64,000 nt of DNA from Sphingobium sp. TKS (GTDB taxonomy: Bacteria > Pseudomonadota > Alphaproteobacteria > Sphingomonadales > Sphingomonadaceae): assembly GCF_001563265.1 (NCBI RefSeq), contig NZ_CP005083.1, positions 1,863,001 through 1,927,000 of the forward strand, in the 5' to 3' direction. Positions 10,401 through 18,785 of this stretch are shown here, in pieces. Numbering within the stretch: position 1 is the first letter of the stretch; each line of letters begins with the position of its first letter. The translations under genes and the position numbers were made by a program. The notes below the pieces were generated by a model that saw only the letters and a list, made by a program, of their open reading frames with translations, ran no database searches and was not told where the DNA came from.

Positions 10401-13400
10401 GACGGTCCGGCGGCGGGCGGCGCGGTGACGGCGGTCACTGGCGGTCCTATCGGCGGCAACGCGATCGGCAGCTATGGCACGCTCGTCCTGAATGCCTCGG
10501 GCGGCTATACCTATACGCTGAACAACGGCCTGGCGGCGGTCCAGCATCTGGACGACGGCCAGACGCTGACGGACAGCTTCACCTATACGATCACGGACGG
10601 CGACGGCGACAGCACCACGGCTGTGCTGCGCATCACCATCCAGGGCACCAATGACGCGCCGCAGGTCGGCAGCGGTGTTGCGGTTGTTTCGGAAGAGGGG
10701 CTGACCGGCGCCAATGCAGATAGCGCACCCGGCCTGCCGAACGACACCACCAATGCGACGGTGGCGACCGGCACGATCACCGCGAGCGACGTGGACGGCG
10801 ACGGCATCAGCATGACGCTGGACAATCCGGGCGCGGTGCTGACCGCCGACGGCCTGCCCGTCACCTGGAGCGGCGTCGGTACGCAGACGCTGACCGGCTC
10901 GGTCGGCGCGGTGCCGGTGATCACGATCACCATCACCAATGGCGGCGCCTATACGGTGACGCTGCTGCAGTCGGTCGATCATAGCGGCATCAATGTTGAG
11001 GATGTGAAGAACTTCCTGGTCCCCGTGAACGTCAGCGACGGCACCGCCACGGTCGCCACCAGCATCGCCGTCACGATCGAGGATGACAGCCCGATCGCCG
11101 TCGACGACAATGTGACGACCATCGAAAAGGCGGCTGCCTCCACCGGCAATGTCCTCACCAACGACCATGTCGGCGCGGACACGCCTGGCGCCGTCGTATC
11201 GGTCGGCGGCAACGCCATCGCCCTGGGCGGTAGCCAGACGATCGTCGGCGCCTATGGCACGTTGCAGCTATTCTCCGACGGCAGCTACATCTACACGCCC
11301 AAGGTTTCGGTGCCTTCGGGATCGTTCGACAGCTTCACCTATGTCATGCGCGATGCCGACAATGACACGGCCAGCGCGACGCTGAAGTTCACCTTCCAGG
11401 GCGACGCGAACAAGCCGACGGCGGACAACACCGCCGCCAAGCTGGATGATGACGGCCTGACCGGCGGCAACGCGGCCAGCACGACCGGCGACGTCGACGC
11501 CAATGTGGGCGACAACGGCTTGGCCGGCCCCAGCGAGGCGAGCTACAGCGGCACCTTGCCCTTCACCTTCGGCGCCGACGGCGGCGGCAGCGTGAGCTTC
11601 GCCAATCTGAACGGCACGACCGGCACGGTTGGTACGGATACCGTATCCTATAGCTGGAACGGCACGACCAACACGCTGACCGCGACCATTACGACGGTCG
11701 GTGGCCGGGGCACGCCGCTGTTCCAGGTCGTCGTCAATCCGACGACCGGCGCCTATACGGTGACATTGCTCGACAATGTGCTGCACGCGGCCGGCGGGAA
11801 TGAGAATGACGCCTCGGTCAGCCTCAATTTCCTGGTCACCGACAGCGACTATAACGCTACGACCAACCCGACATCCTCGGCCATCGGGCAGCTCAACATC
11901 TCGTTCAACGACGACATGCCCAGCGCCTTCACGCCGGCGGCGGGATCGGTGGCGAACAATGACAGTCCGGCGACGGCCTTCAACCTCAACTTCGCCAACG
12001 TGGCGGGCGCCGATGGCGTCGGCAATGCGCTGTTCACCGTCACCGACGGCGCGCCCGCCAAGGATACCAGCGGCGCGACGCTGCGCCTGGCCGGCGAAGA
12101 CCTGTTCATCTTCGGCAACGGCACGAATGTGCTGACGGCGAAGACGGCGGACGGCGACATCGGCTACACCATCACGCTTCAGCCGGGGACGGACAAATAT
12201 GTGTTCGACCTTTACGGCACGATCACCAACGGCAGCGAGATTTCGATCAGCAGCTTCAGCGCGGCGAAGGCGGGCAACACCGACTATCGTGGCCTGGGCG
12301 TCGATACCACCGATGCCATTGACGTGCTGTTCTCCGGCCGCAGCGCTTCGGGCGCCCGGGGATCGGTCAACACGGACAGCGACTCGATCGGCGTCGACAA
12401 CCAGTCGGTCAATCCCGACGAGGCGGTGCGCATCGACCTCATCAAGACGCTGGTCGGCAACCCCGCCACCACCACCGGCTTCGCCTATGCCGATCATCAG
12501 AGCGTCATCAGCTTCGAGCAGAATATCGCTCAGGTCGGCGGCAATCCCAACAATACGGTGTCGATCAAGGTCACGGCCATCGATGCCGACAACGACCAGG
12601 ATTTGGGCTTCTCGTCCGCGACGCCAGAGACAGGCGAAAGCTTCGTCCCGATCGCCAAGGTGATCGTGACCGATGTGAGCACGGGCAATATCTACACCTT
12701 CACCGGCACAGGCTCGCAGGGCAGCATCGGCGTGACATTCGCTTCAGGCAGCGTCACCATCTCTGGCCTGCAGGTAAACGACAAATATGAGATTGTCGGA
12801 ACCAAGGGCTTCGATGCGGTGCTGGTGGAATCGCCGCACGTCAACAACCCCTTCGACCTTGGCGTGTTCTCGGTCGAGACGCTGAACAGCGGCGCCCCGA
12901 TCAACATCAACCACGCCATCGTCGCTTCGGATGCTGACGGCGACAGCGTCAACAGCTCGGTCAGCGTGACGCTGACTCCGGTCGCTGTTCCCCCGGTCGC
13001 CATCGATCTCGACGGGGACGGGCTGGAGTTTGTCGGCCTGTCGAGCGGCGTGACCCATGATTATGGTCATGGCGAGGTTGCGACGGCCTGGGTGTCTTCC
13101 GATGACGGCCTGCTCGCCCATGCGACGGGTGGCAGCTATGACATCGTCTTTGCCGACGACGCGCCCGGCGCGGCGAGCGATCTGGACGGCCTGCGCCTTG
13201 CCTATGACAGCAATGGCGACGGCGTGTTCGATGCCAAGGATGCGGCATTCGCTGAATTCGGCGTGTGGCAGGACGCAAACGGCAATGGCGTGGTCGACGC
13301 GGGCGAATTCAAGTCGCTCACCGATGCGGGCATTGCCGCGATCGAACTGAACGCCGACGGCAAGAGCTACACCGCCGCCAATGGCGACGTCACCGTGCTG

Positions 13401-14168
13401 GGCGAAGCAAGCTTCGTCCGCACCGACGGCACCAAGGGCACGATTGGCGACGTGCTGTTTGCGACCGGCGCCAAGGAAAGCGACGCCAGCAAGACGGAGA
13501 GCACGGCCAGCGGCTTCAACCAGGCGCTGGTAGCGGCCAGCCTGGTCGCGGTGGCGGGCGCAACCGCGACCACCACCGAGGAGCAGCCCGCGCCGACCGC
13601 GACCGATAGCGCCGCGCCGGTCACGGAAACCGCGCCGGCCGCCACGGTCACGGCCGAGCCGACCACGACGCAGGAAGACTCGTCGACCAAGATCGCGGCA
13701 ACAGACGACAAGGCGACGCATGAGCAGCCCGCCGCGCCGGCCAGCCATGGCGGCGAGGAAGCCGCGCCCGAGCATGCTACCCTGTCCGGCGGCGGCGATG
13801 CGCATGCCGCAGCAACCGAAACGGCTGAGGCGCCTCAGCCCGATCTGGGCGGTCATCAGGGTCTGCTGGCGCAGTCGATCGACCTGCCGCCTGTCTTTGA
13901 CGGCAATGCGGCGGCGGTTCTGGCGGCCCAGCAGGCGGCTCCCGCTGCGAATGCGGCCGAGGTCGTGAAGGAGGCGCTGGGCGCCCATGATGTGCCGAAT
14001 ATCGATGCGCTGCTGGCCGCCCTGCCGGGTGGCGAGCATGTCGCCGCGCCCTTCCTCCTCAACCCGGTAGCGGGCGAGGCGATGGACAGCGGGCATCTGG
14101 CAGCGGCCACCGCCATCTTCGACGCGGCGATGGTGGCGCATGAAGCGATGGCGGTCGCCCATGGCTGA
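4458..14168 (+). CDS. Giant Lap-type repeat adhesin exported by type I secretion
   Basis: A 3,236-residue cysteine-free, acidic surface protein. Residues about 45-112 look like the retention module of LapA/BapA-type adhesins (TDINQIEVSGRNLIVHLP, then DGAVVMPRLVVGDVEIPSVN). PAAG at 118-121 is a candidate LapG protease site. From about 300 to 2600 there are roughly ten modules, each opening with a D-D-x-P-T/I-A-V-D-D junction (near residues 302, 567, 797, 1068, 1310, 1550, 1801, 1938, 2208, 2484), of the VCBS / T1SS-143 type with DGDGD calcium-binding turns. Residues about 2848-3007 form a Ca-binding segment (AIDLDGDGLEF, DSNGDGVFD, DANGNGVVD). The last 200 residues are an Ala/Pro/His-rich tail. 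I see no GGxGxD nonapeptide array. The ATG at 4458 is preferred over 4392 because AGGTGGG precedes it by 8 bases. The secretion genes follow on the same strand. Confidence 0.92.
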   Translation: MDFERDWNSKDTADHQQTLHPEAAALAAKGKAVHPGKMHHADVVRTVAPNPDGTVVLPAGTDINQIEVSGRNLIVHLPDGTDMVILDGAVVMPRLVVGDVEIPSVNLAALLIGEEPQPAAGPPRSSGGNFLGPDGNVGDPHGLGDLLPPTELLFPQPETREILPIAPDEEPEVTIITPDQPTGATAATAGVSEAGLPARGNEPAGSAAASDSERTTGTIAITANDGLAGVTINGVAITTVGQTVVTPLGVLTITSIAQDAIGYSYVLSDNVVGAPPAEVFTVVVTDNDGDQASATLTISIADDAPTAVNDVDSVTEDGPLVADGNVLTGSGGSDANATDGVADIQGADGAVVSTTGTFQGTYGTLTLTASGGYSYTLANGNAAVQFLVPGQTLTDSFSYTITDADGDTSTATLTITINGADDGITITGLNGAPGIEGAEVIVLENDLSDGSSPDAAALTKTGSFGVNGADGLSGVTVGGVSVLANGAFVAGQVVTTPVGTLTITGFTATATQGGVPTAGTFTYSFVLTDNSLGHSGAGVDSILQSFAVVATDRNGSTANATVDVQIVDDVPTANNDVDGVAAGTYGPETGNVITGAGTVSGAAGADVKGADGAVVATTGTFEGAYGTLTLNADGSYSYVRAAGTPGGVSDSFSYTLRDGDGDLSTATLRIDIANSDVMIISIPKVGEGTIVDESGLTDPVGSNAGSGVDTTDGTITYTAPDGPASVTINNIPITSVGQEIVTDKGILTITGISEGSIDYSYTLTTNTTGDNVTDSFVVTVTDVDGDQATDTLTITIIDDVPTATNDADSVREDGPLVADGNVIAGSGGGDANATDGNADVQGADGAHVSAIVFGETAGTVGAPLAGLYGSLVIQADGSYAYTLNNENGVVQGLDKNQTLTETFTYTLTDGDGDPSSATITITIQGSDDGVTINGLDGEGAEETVLENDLPGGSSEDAAALTQTGSFTLSALDGVATITVGGQPIFGASGFISGVTLSNAYGTLSITGFTPTVGADGDVIGGTVSYSYVLNDNTLLHTGANDGSLTDSFAVVVTDTDGSTDSASLDIRVVDDVPTAVDDSAGQLTENAAVTIDVFANDVAGADGVDLASGVALETGAAKGTVVYQGNGVFLYTPNAGAEGSDSFTYTITDGDGDKSTATVTINLLQDSTPTVTVADMTVSEAGLPGGTQEDGNSETATGSMTIATGGDTLTKVEVQDKNGAWIDVTAANAGTPVVVAGAAGMLTVTSDGAGHYSYSYTLAVNDPIHPDNNPLDGDGISGAADPKAGDAFAVRVTDSDGDLSPADTINVTVLDDAPIAAPDSGSVTEGDSLVVTAGDGVLHNDQPGADGYAPGVVGVAKGSDASTSVSGDVGTAVAGDYGTLTLFADGSYRYDATPNVISADKQDVFVYTIRDADGDLATTTLTINVANVALAADNQTKTVFEAALDTSITGDDIAAGSVTGSTPGQPTETTTGQLNVVGAVSYTLTGPATGSHGQLLLNSDGSYTYTLTSPVDGPTANDGALPLAGVEVFTYQAVDGSGNIANGTITIDVVDDIPTAVDDAAQTVAEDGANIGGNVLTNDTQGADGATLTSVTIGGVTTAVNAEGTTNVNTAYGAYTFTAAGAWTFNPSTNLNNASGVSAGFSYVITDGDGDQSTAVQPITVTDGADPSASGPVSLTLDDQNLAGGTSSGNPDSTSGTITFTPGSDAITSIVFGGTGSLTGDLNWVRVSDNQITGSDERGVVVTLDLSVVGNVATVTATLNDNYDTHPGINVDDLVALGSVQVIAQDTDGDTATGTVSVSVSDDLPVVSANPVVQLDDDALGGNANGTGDDANSVNATGTLGHDYRADGAGGITLLGTGAPAGFTYESNGSVLLVKQGGTTVLTVTLTDPVAGTYSVAQNAAIVHPLGGDENNVSFDIAYRVTDADNDTATGTLTINVDDDTPVAADDTDIVKEDVTLSASGNVLTGVGSDGNPAGADSLGADGPAAGGAVTAVTGGPIGGNAIGSYGTLVLNASGGYTYTLNNGLAAVQHLDDGQTLTDSFTYTITDGDGDSTTAVLRITIQGTNDAPQVGSGVAVVSEEGLTGANADSAPGLPNDTTNATVATGTITASDVDGDGISMTLDNPGAVLTADGLPVTWSGVGTQTLTGSVGAVPVITITITNGGAYTVTLLQSVDHSGINVEDVKNFLVPVNVSDGTATVATSIAVTIEDDSPIAVDDNVTTIEKAAASTGNVLTNDHVGADTPGAVVSVGGNAIALGGSQTIVGAYGTLQLFSDGSYIYTPKVSVPSGSFDSFTYVMRDADNDTASATLKFTFQGDANKPTADNTAAKLDDDGLTGGNAASTTGDVDANVGDNGLAGPSEASYSGTLPFTFGADGGGSVSFANLNGTTGTVGTDTVSYSWNGTTNTLTATITTVGGRGTPLFQVVVNPTTGAYTVTLLDNVLHAAGGNENDASVSLNFLVTDSDYNATTNPTSSAIGQLNISFNDDMPSAFTPAAGSVANNDSPATAFNLNFANVAGADGVGNALFTVTDGAPAKDTSGATLRLAGEDLFIFGNGTNVLTAKTADGDIGYTITLQPGTDKYVFDLYGTITNGSEISISSFSAAKAGNTDYRGLGVDTTDAIDVLFSGRSASGARGSVNTDSDSIGVDNQSVNPDEAVRIDLIKTLVGNPATTTGFAYADHQSVISFEQNIAQVGGNPNNTVSIKVTAIDADNDQDLGFSSATPETGESFVPIAKVIVTDVSTGNIYTFTGTGSQGSIGVTFASGSVTISGLQVNDKYEIVGTKGFDAVLVESPHVNNPFDLGVFSVETLNSGAPININHAIVASDADGDSVNSSVSVTLTPVAVPPVAIDLDGDGLEFVGLSSGVTHDYGHGEVATAWVSSDDGLLAHATGGSYDIVFADDAPGAASDLDGLRLAYDSNGDGVFDAKDAAFAEFGVWQDANGNGVVDAGEFKSLTDAGIAAIELNADGKSYTAANGDVTVLGEASFVRTDGTKGTIGDVLFATGAKESDASKTESTASGFNQALVAASLVAVAGATATTTEEQPAPTATDSAAPVTETAPAATVTAEPTTTQEDSSTKIAATDDKATHEQPAAPASHGGEEAAPEHATLSGGGDAHAAATETAEAPQPDLGGHQGLLAQSIDLPPVFDGNAAAVLAAQQAAPAANAAEVVKEALGAHDVPNIDALLAALPGGEHVAAPFLLNPVAGEAMDSGHLAAATAIFDAAMVAHEAMAVAHG

Positions 14169-14220
14169 TTTTGGGGCTGATCTGGAAATTTTCTCGCGGG
14201 GAATTTTGGGGAGAGTGAAT

Positions 14221-14928
14221 ATGCGAAATGCGTTGGAAAGGGCGGCGGCCGTCGGGCTGGTGACTGCCATGCTGACGACGACTGCGGCCTGGGCGGCGCC
14301 TGCTTCGCCCTTGCTGCAACTCGGCAAGTCCGAACTGAGGGATGCGCTGACCAGCCGTTACGACACGGCGGTCAAGGCTGTGGGCGACGCCAGCGTGCGT
14401 GCGGCCCAGGACAGCCGCTGGACCTACGCCGTCGAGGCGAAGAACCAGTGCGGCATCGCCATCGGTTTCATCAAATCCGGCACGAAGGATGCGGACAGCA
14501 TCAACAAGTGCGACGACTTTGTGGCACGCCTTTCGGCGCCGCCACCGCCGCCGGTGTCGGCAGCTTCAGCCCCACCCGCGCTGGACTGTACGGCACCGGC
14601 GGTGTCCATCTTCTTCGACTGGAACATGGACACCCCGCTTTCCGAAGGAGCGAGCACCATCTCCACGCTGACGCAGACGGCGGCGCAATGCGGCTGGAAG
14701 CGCTTCGGCGTCACCGGCTACACCGATACCTCGGGCGGCACCCGCTATAATGACGGTCTGTCGCTGCGCCGGGCGCAGAATGTCGCCAGCCTGATGAGCC
14801 AGGGGGGCATCGCCACGGATGCCATGACCGTCAACGGTCTGGGCGAAACCCAGTTGAAGATCGAAACCGCAGATGGTGTGCGCGAACCGATGAATCGTCG
14901 GGTCGAAATCACCGCCAGCGCGAATTAA
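14221..14928 (+). CDS. OmpA-family peptidoglycan-binding protein
   Basis: A 235-residue protein with a signal peptide (cut near TTTAAWAA) and a C-terminal OmpA-like domain at about 135-235: SIFFDWNMDTPLSEG, then VTGYTDTSGGTRYNDGLSLRRAQ, then the closing NRRVEI. The middle is linked by a Pro-rich stretch. OmpA domains bind the diaminopimelate of peptidoglycan. Here it probably sits in the periplasm and ties the secretion machinery or outer membrane to the cell wall. The ATG at 14221 has GGGGAGAG just before it. The gene lies between adhesin and TolC-type channel with small gaps, which supports a single operon. Confidence 0.85.
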   Translation: MRNALERAAAVGLVTAMLTTTAAWAAPASPLLQLGKSELRDALTSRYDTAVKAVGDASVRAAQDSRWTYAVEAKNQCGIAIGFIKSGTKDADSINKCDDFVARLSAPPPPPVSAASAPPALDCTAPAVSIFFDWNMDTPLSEGASTISTLTQTAAQCGWKRFGVTGYTDTSGGTRYNDGLSLRRAQNVASLMSQGGIATDAMTVNGLGETQLKIETADGVREPMNRRVEITASAN

Positions 14929-14940
14929 GGGGAAGAAGGC

Positions 14941-16335
14941 ATGACTATCATGCGCAAGACATGCGGCAGCCTGATCGCCCTTTGTGCGGCGGCGATGGTT
15001 AGCACGGGCTGGGCCCAGACCACCGATCTCAAGAGCGCGATCGCCGCGGCGATCGACAGCCATCCGGAGATCAACCAGGCGATCCAGAACAAGGAAGCGA
15101 TCGAGTTCGAACGCGAACAGGCGCAGGGTCTTTACCTGCCCCGCGTCAGCGTCGAGGGATCGGCTGGCGTCCGCCGTCTGGAAAACGACACCCGCCGCGC
15201 CCTCAACCTTGACAACCAGACGCTCTGGCCGCTGGAAGCGAGCGTGCGGGCCGAAGAGACCGTCTGGGACTCCGGCTATCGCAGCGCGGAAAAGCGGCGG
15301 CAGGCAGCGCGGACCGATGGCGCAGCCCTGCGCGTCGGTGAACGCTCGCAGTTCGTGGCGCTGAACGTCACCCGCCAATATCTCGACTATATGCTCCAGC
15401 AGCGGGTCGTGGCGGCGGCGGACGACAATATCGCCTTCCACCGCAAGTTGCTGGGCGATTTGGGCGAAGGCGTGACCAAGGGGTCGATCAGCATCGCTGA
15501 CCAGCAGCAGGCCGAAGAACGGCTGCAAGCCGCCCTCGTCCGCAAGAGCGAGGCGGAGCAGGACATGACCAATGCGGCCATCCAGTTCCGCACGCTGACC
15601 GGCCTGTCGATCGATCAGGTCACCATGCCCGATCCGGTGATGAGCGCGGTGCCGCCGACGCTGGACGAAGCCATTGCCGCCGCGCGCACCAACAATCCGC
15701 TGGTGCGTGAGGCAGAAGCCGATATTCAGGCGGCCCATGCCGTAGTGGATGAGGCCAAGTCCGAGCTCGGGCCGACGGTCTCGCTGGAAGGAACCGGCCG
15801 CGTCGGTCAGGATGTGGACGGCTTCAAGGGCAACACCAACGACATTCAGGGCCGGGTGGTCGTGCGCTGGCAGCTCTATAATGGCGGCATCAACCGGGCG
15901 AAGGTCCAGGAAATGACTCGCCGGTCGAGCGAAGCGCGTTTTCGCTTGAGCCAGCGCCAGCGCGAGGCGGAGGAAGATGTCCGCACCGCCTGGAATCGCT
16001 GGGACACGGAAAAGAAGCGCGTTACCGACCTGTCGCGGCAGGGCACGGTGTCCGACGGGCTGCTGGTGTCCTATCGCGAGCAGTTCAATGTCGGGCGGCG
16101 CTCGTTGCTGGACGTTCTGGATAGCCAGAACACCCGCTTCAACACGCAGGTGCGGACCGAGACGGCGCGTTTTTCCGAGATTTTCGCGCAATATCAGATC
16201 CTGGCTGCCACCAACACGCTTCTCGATACTCTGGGCATAGCGGCACCTTCGGGCGCAAACCCCTATGCGCGGAAGAAATATGATGTCCCAGATTTGCCGC
16301 CCGCTGAATTGCAGCGGCGGCGTTATCCGGGCTAA
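14941..16335 (+). CDS. TolC-family outer-membrane channel (LapE-like)
   Basis: A 464-residue outer-membrane efflux protein. It has a signal peptide ending near WAQ and two OEP repeats of long coiled-coil helices (about 30-220 and 235-430). It begins the mature part with DLKSAIAAAIDSHPEINQA, which is typical of type I secretion TolC proteins. The motif RVVVRWQLYNGGINRAKV and QFNVGRRSLLDVLDSQN near the end are family hallmarks. It would form the exit duct for the adhesin. GGGGAAGAAGG precedes the ATG by a few bases. In Lap systems this component is LapE. Confidence 0.92.
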   Translation: MTIMRKTCGSLIALCAAAMVSTGWAQTTDLKSAIAAAIDSHPEINQAIQNKEAIEFEREQAQGLYLPRVSVEGSAGVRRLENDTRRALNLDNQTLWPLEASVRAEETVWDSGYRSAEKRRQAARTDGAALRVGERSQFVALNVTRQYLDYMLQQRVVAAADDNIAFHRKLLGDLGEGVTKGSISIADQQQAEERLQAALVRKSEAEQDMTNAAIQFRTLTGLSIDQVTMPDPVMSAVPPTLDEAIAAARTNNPLVREAEADIQAAHAVVDEAKSELGPTVSLEGTGRVGQDVDGFKGNTNDIQGRVVVRWQLYNGGINRAKVQEMTRRSSEARFRLSQRQREAEEDVRTAWNRWDTEKKRVTDLSRQGTVSDGLLVSYREQFNVGRRSLLDVLDSQNTRFNTQVRTETARFSEIFAQYQILAATNTLLDTLGIAAPSGANPYARKKYDVPDLPPAELQRRRYPG

Positions 16336-16351
16336 GATCCATCTTTGGGGT

Positions 16352-16373
16352 CATCCGGGCGCAAGCCCGGATG
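16352..16373. repeat. GC-rich hairpin between tolC-like and lapB-like genes
   Basis: CATCCGGGC, loop GCAA, GCCCGGATG: nine perfect pairs with a GNRA-type tetraloop. It lies just before the ribosome binding site of the ABC transporter gene. It could tune operon expression or be another copy of the dispersed extragenic hairpins of this genome. Confidence 0.6.
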
Positions 16374-16385
16374 GGCGGGGAAACA

Positions 16386-17335
16386 ATGTTGGAACGAAGC
16401 ACACTCAGTCTGGCCGAATGGCTGGACCATCAAGGCACGCCTAGCGACGAGCTGGTGGAGAGCATCGCCCATGCGGCGCGGCATTTCGACCGGTCGCCGG
16501 GTATCGTAAGCCTTCGCGCCGGCCTCGCCGTCGATGAATCCGGGCGCTTGCCCTTTCATCAGGCGGAATCCGCGCTCGACCAGATCGGTCTCTTGAGCGA
16601 TCATGTCCGGGGACGGCTGGACAAATGGCGGCCGGGCAATCTGCCCGCCATCCTGCCGCTCCGGGGCGGGCGCTTCCTGCTGCTGCTGGATATCAAGGCC
16701 GGCGATGCGCTGGTCCAGCTTCCTCATGCGAGCGAAGCGGTCTGGGCGCCGCTCAGCGATCTGGAAGGCTATTTCACTGGCGAAGCGCTGGTCGTCATGG
16801 CCGACCATGGCCGTGAACGCGCCGAGGAACGTCCCTGGGACGAGCGAGTGCGCCAGCACTGGTTCTGGCGGGAAGTCTGGCGCGCGCGCGGCGGCTTCGG
16901 CTATGTGATGCTGGCCGCGGCGATCATCAACCTGCTCGCCTTCGCGTTGCCGCTGTTCACGATGAACGTCTATGATCGGATCATCCCGAACAAGGCGGCG
17001 TCCAGCCTTTGGGTGCTGGGGGTCGGCGTGATGCTGGCCTTCAGCCTGGATTTCGCGCTCAGGATCGCGCGCGCCAGGCTGGTTGACGAGGCGGGGCGCG
17101 AGATTGACGAACGCCTTTCGCAACGCCTGTTCGAAAAGGTGCTGAACACGCCGTTGGCAAGCCGCTCCGGCAGCACCGGCGCATTGGCGCGGCGCGTGTC
17201 CGAGTTCGAATCCGTGCGGGAATTCTTCACCTCGACCACCGTGGTCCTGGTGGTGGACATTGCTTTCCTCTTCTTCTTCGTCGGCATTATCGCGCTTCTG
17301 GGGGGCTGGCTGGCCATCGTACCGGTCGTCATGAT
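16386..17335 (+). pseudogene. Type I secretion ABC transporter, 5' half (LapB-like), interrupted
   Basis: The first 317 codons of a LapB/HlyB-type exporter. Residues 1-140 form a C39-like domain without an obvious catalytic Cys, as in exporters of RTX-type adhesins. The ABC membrane domain starts at about 165 (GYVMLAAAIINLLAFALPLF, MNVYDRIIPNKA). The frame runs to the ATGAT at 17331-17335 and then enters inserted DNA, ending at a stop codon at 17375. Joining 16386-17335 to 19528-20737 gives 2,160 bases, exactly 720 codons, the usual size of such exporters. ATG 16386 is preferred over 16371, which lies in a hairpin. The gene is not functional as it stands. Confidence 0.9.
17331..17335. repeat. 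Target site duplication ATGAT, left copy
   Basis: ATGAT directly abuts the left end of the inserted element. The same five bases occur at 19523-19527, exactly where the exporter coding frame resumes. A 4-5 bp duplication is usual for IS1380-family elements. Confidence 0.8.
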
Positions 17336-17351
17336 CCCACATTTCCCAAGT
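17336..17351 (+). repeat. IS left inverted repeat
   Basis: CCCACATTTCCCAAGT at the left boundary. Thirteen of sixteen bases match the reverse complement of 18991-19006 (CCTGCATTCCCCAAGT). Confidence 0.75.
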
Positions 17352-17376
17352 AAGGCGCTGATTTCGCTGTCCTGAC

Positions 17377-17400
17377 CATTATATTTCCTATATAAAACAT
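17377..17400 (+). promoter_or_regulatory. Candidate transposase promoter
   Basis: A short AT-rich stretch (ATTATATTTCCTATATAAAA) stands out in GC-rich surroundings about 35 bases before the transposase start. TATATT and TATAAA are possible -10 boxes. No clear -35 box is called. Confidence 0.35.
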
Positions 17401-17429
17401 GGTGTTGAAGGCTGCGAGGGGCGCGTTTC

Positions 17430-18785
17430 ATGGATCACCCAGAGGGTGCGGGCTTGCAACGGGCAGATCGGGTGGATTTCGACCCTCGCGTGCGGCTGGA
17501 ATTTCGCGGCACGCAGCTCAGTTCCGACGGCGGCCTTCTGGTGATGCGCGAGCTTGATGACGCGCTCGGGTTGTCCGATTTGGCGTCAGCGGCGCTGCGC
17601 GATACTCGCTCTGGCAAGAACACGGTCCATCGGCTCGACGGCCTGTTCCGGCAATCAGTCTTTGGGCGGCTGGCCGGATACGAGGATGTCAACGACGCCA
17701 ACCGTCTCGCCTGCGATCCGGTCATGCGCCAAGTTGTCGGCGGCAGAGCGGTCGATGCACAAGCGGCCTCGGCATCGCAGATGGGACGGTTCGAGACCGA
17801 GACGCTGGCTCTGGCCGGGAACCGTGCCGCGCTGGCCGACCTGAACGGGCAATGGATCGACCGGTTCCATGACCGTAACGGGCTGAAGTACATCGTTCTG
17901 GACATGGACAGCTCGGTCAGCCCGACCCATGGCGACCAGGAAGGGTCCGCCTGGAATGGCCATTTCGACTGTAGCTGCTATCACCCCAACTTTCTGTTCA
18001 ACCAGTTCGGGATGCTGGAACGCTGCGCCCTGCGCCATGGCAACGTCCACAGCGCCGATGGCTGGCGTGATGTTCTCGACCCCGTCATTGCGCGCTACGC
18101 GGAGCGCGACCTTGGTGGCAGGTTCTTCCGGGCCGATGCTGCCTACGCGATCCCGGCGATCTATGAGCGATTGGAAGAAGCGCGGTTCTTCTACGCCATC
18201 CGGCTGCCCGCAAACGCGGTCCTCAAGGACAAGATCGCGCATCGGCTAACGCGCCCTGTCGGGCGGCCGTCACTGACCAAGGTCAAGCGGTTCTTCGAGG
18301 AATTCGAGTATCAGGCGGCGTCCTGGGACAAGGAACGCCGGGTGATCGCCAAGATCGAATGGCATCCGGGCGAACTGTTCCCGCGTGTCGGCTTCATCGT
18401 CACCAACCTGCCGATGGAGCCGGACTGGGTGGTGCGGTTCTACAACCAGCGCGGCACCGCCGAGCAGCACATCAAAGAGGGCAAATACGCCTTTCGCTGG
18501 ACGCGGCTGTCGTGCCGGAAGTTCCGCGACAATGAGGTGCGGCTGCAACTGCACGCCCTGGCGTACAACCTGGCCACCTTCTTGCGCTGCATCGAGCTGC
18601 CCGAGGCCATGGCCGACTGGTCGTTGACCAGCCTGCAACTGAAGCTGATCAAGATCGGGGCACGTGTGGTCCGTCACGCCCGCACCATCACCTTCCAGCT
18701 GGCCGAGGTCGCTGTCACCGGCACGATGGTACGCGCCATCCTCGCCGCTATCCGCCGATTGCGAGCGCCACCGCTATGCGCATGA
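17430..18785 (+). CDS. IS1380-family transposase
   Basis: A 451-residue DDE transposase. Its N-terminus (RLEFRGTQLSSDGGLLVMRELDD) and the RVLD-type core are characteristic of IS1380. Candidate catalytic acids are D158 or D160 in YIVLDMDSSV, D236 in FRADAAYA, and E345 or E350 in RGTAEQHIKEGKYAF, the signature of this family. GAGGGG lies 8 bases before the ATG. The length is full, so the enzyme may be active. About 220 non-coding bases separate it from the right terminal repeat. Confidence 0.92.
   Translation: MDHPEGAGLQRADRVDFDPRVRLEFRGTQLSSDGGLLVMRELDDALGLSDLASAALRDTRSGKNTVHRLDGLFRQSVFGRLAGYEDVNDANRLACDPVMRQVVGGRAVDAQAASASQMGRFETETLALAGNRAALADLNGQWIDRFHDRNGLKYIVLDMDSSVSPTHGDQEGSAWNGHFDCSCYHPNFLFNQFGMLERCALRHGNVHSADGWRDVLDPVIARYAERDLGGRFFRADAAYAIPAIYERLEEARFFYAIRLPANAVLKDKIAHRLTRPVGRPSLTKVKRFFEEFEYQAASWDKERRVIAKIEWHPGELFPRVGFIVTNLPMEPDWVVRFYNQRGTAEQHIKEGKYAFRWTRLSCRKFRDNEVRLQLHALAYNLATFLRCIELPEAMADWSLTSLQLKLIKIGARVVRHARTITFQLAEVAVTGTMVRAILAAIRRLRAPPLCA

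Noticed and set aside
4245..11168. A minus-strand open frame of about 2,307 codons opposite the adhesin gene
   Set aside because: It mirrors the codon periodicity of the repeat-rich plus-strand gene. Its product is Arg/Gly/Asp/His-rich without any recognisable domain, lacks a ribosome binding site, and is the expected antisense of a GC-rich Thr/Ala/Gly/Asp coding sequence with few antisense stops.
11268..12497. Second long minus-strand frame (409 codons) opposite the adhesin
   Set aside because: Same antisense shadow effect; no family signature or start signal.
12744..14327. Minus-strand frame of 527 codons opposite the adhesin C-terminus and OmpA-type gene
   Set aside because: It covers two well-supported plus-strand genes and yields an Arg/Gly/Ala-rich product without domains.
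14566..16191. Minus-strand frame of 541 codons opposite the TolC-like gene
   Set aside because: The plus-strand TolC-family protein is clear; the antisense product has no motif.
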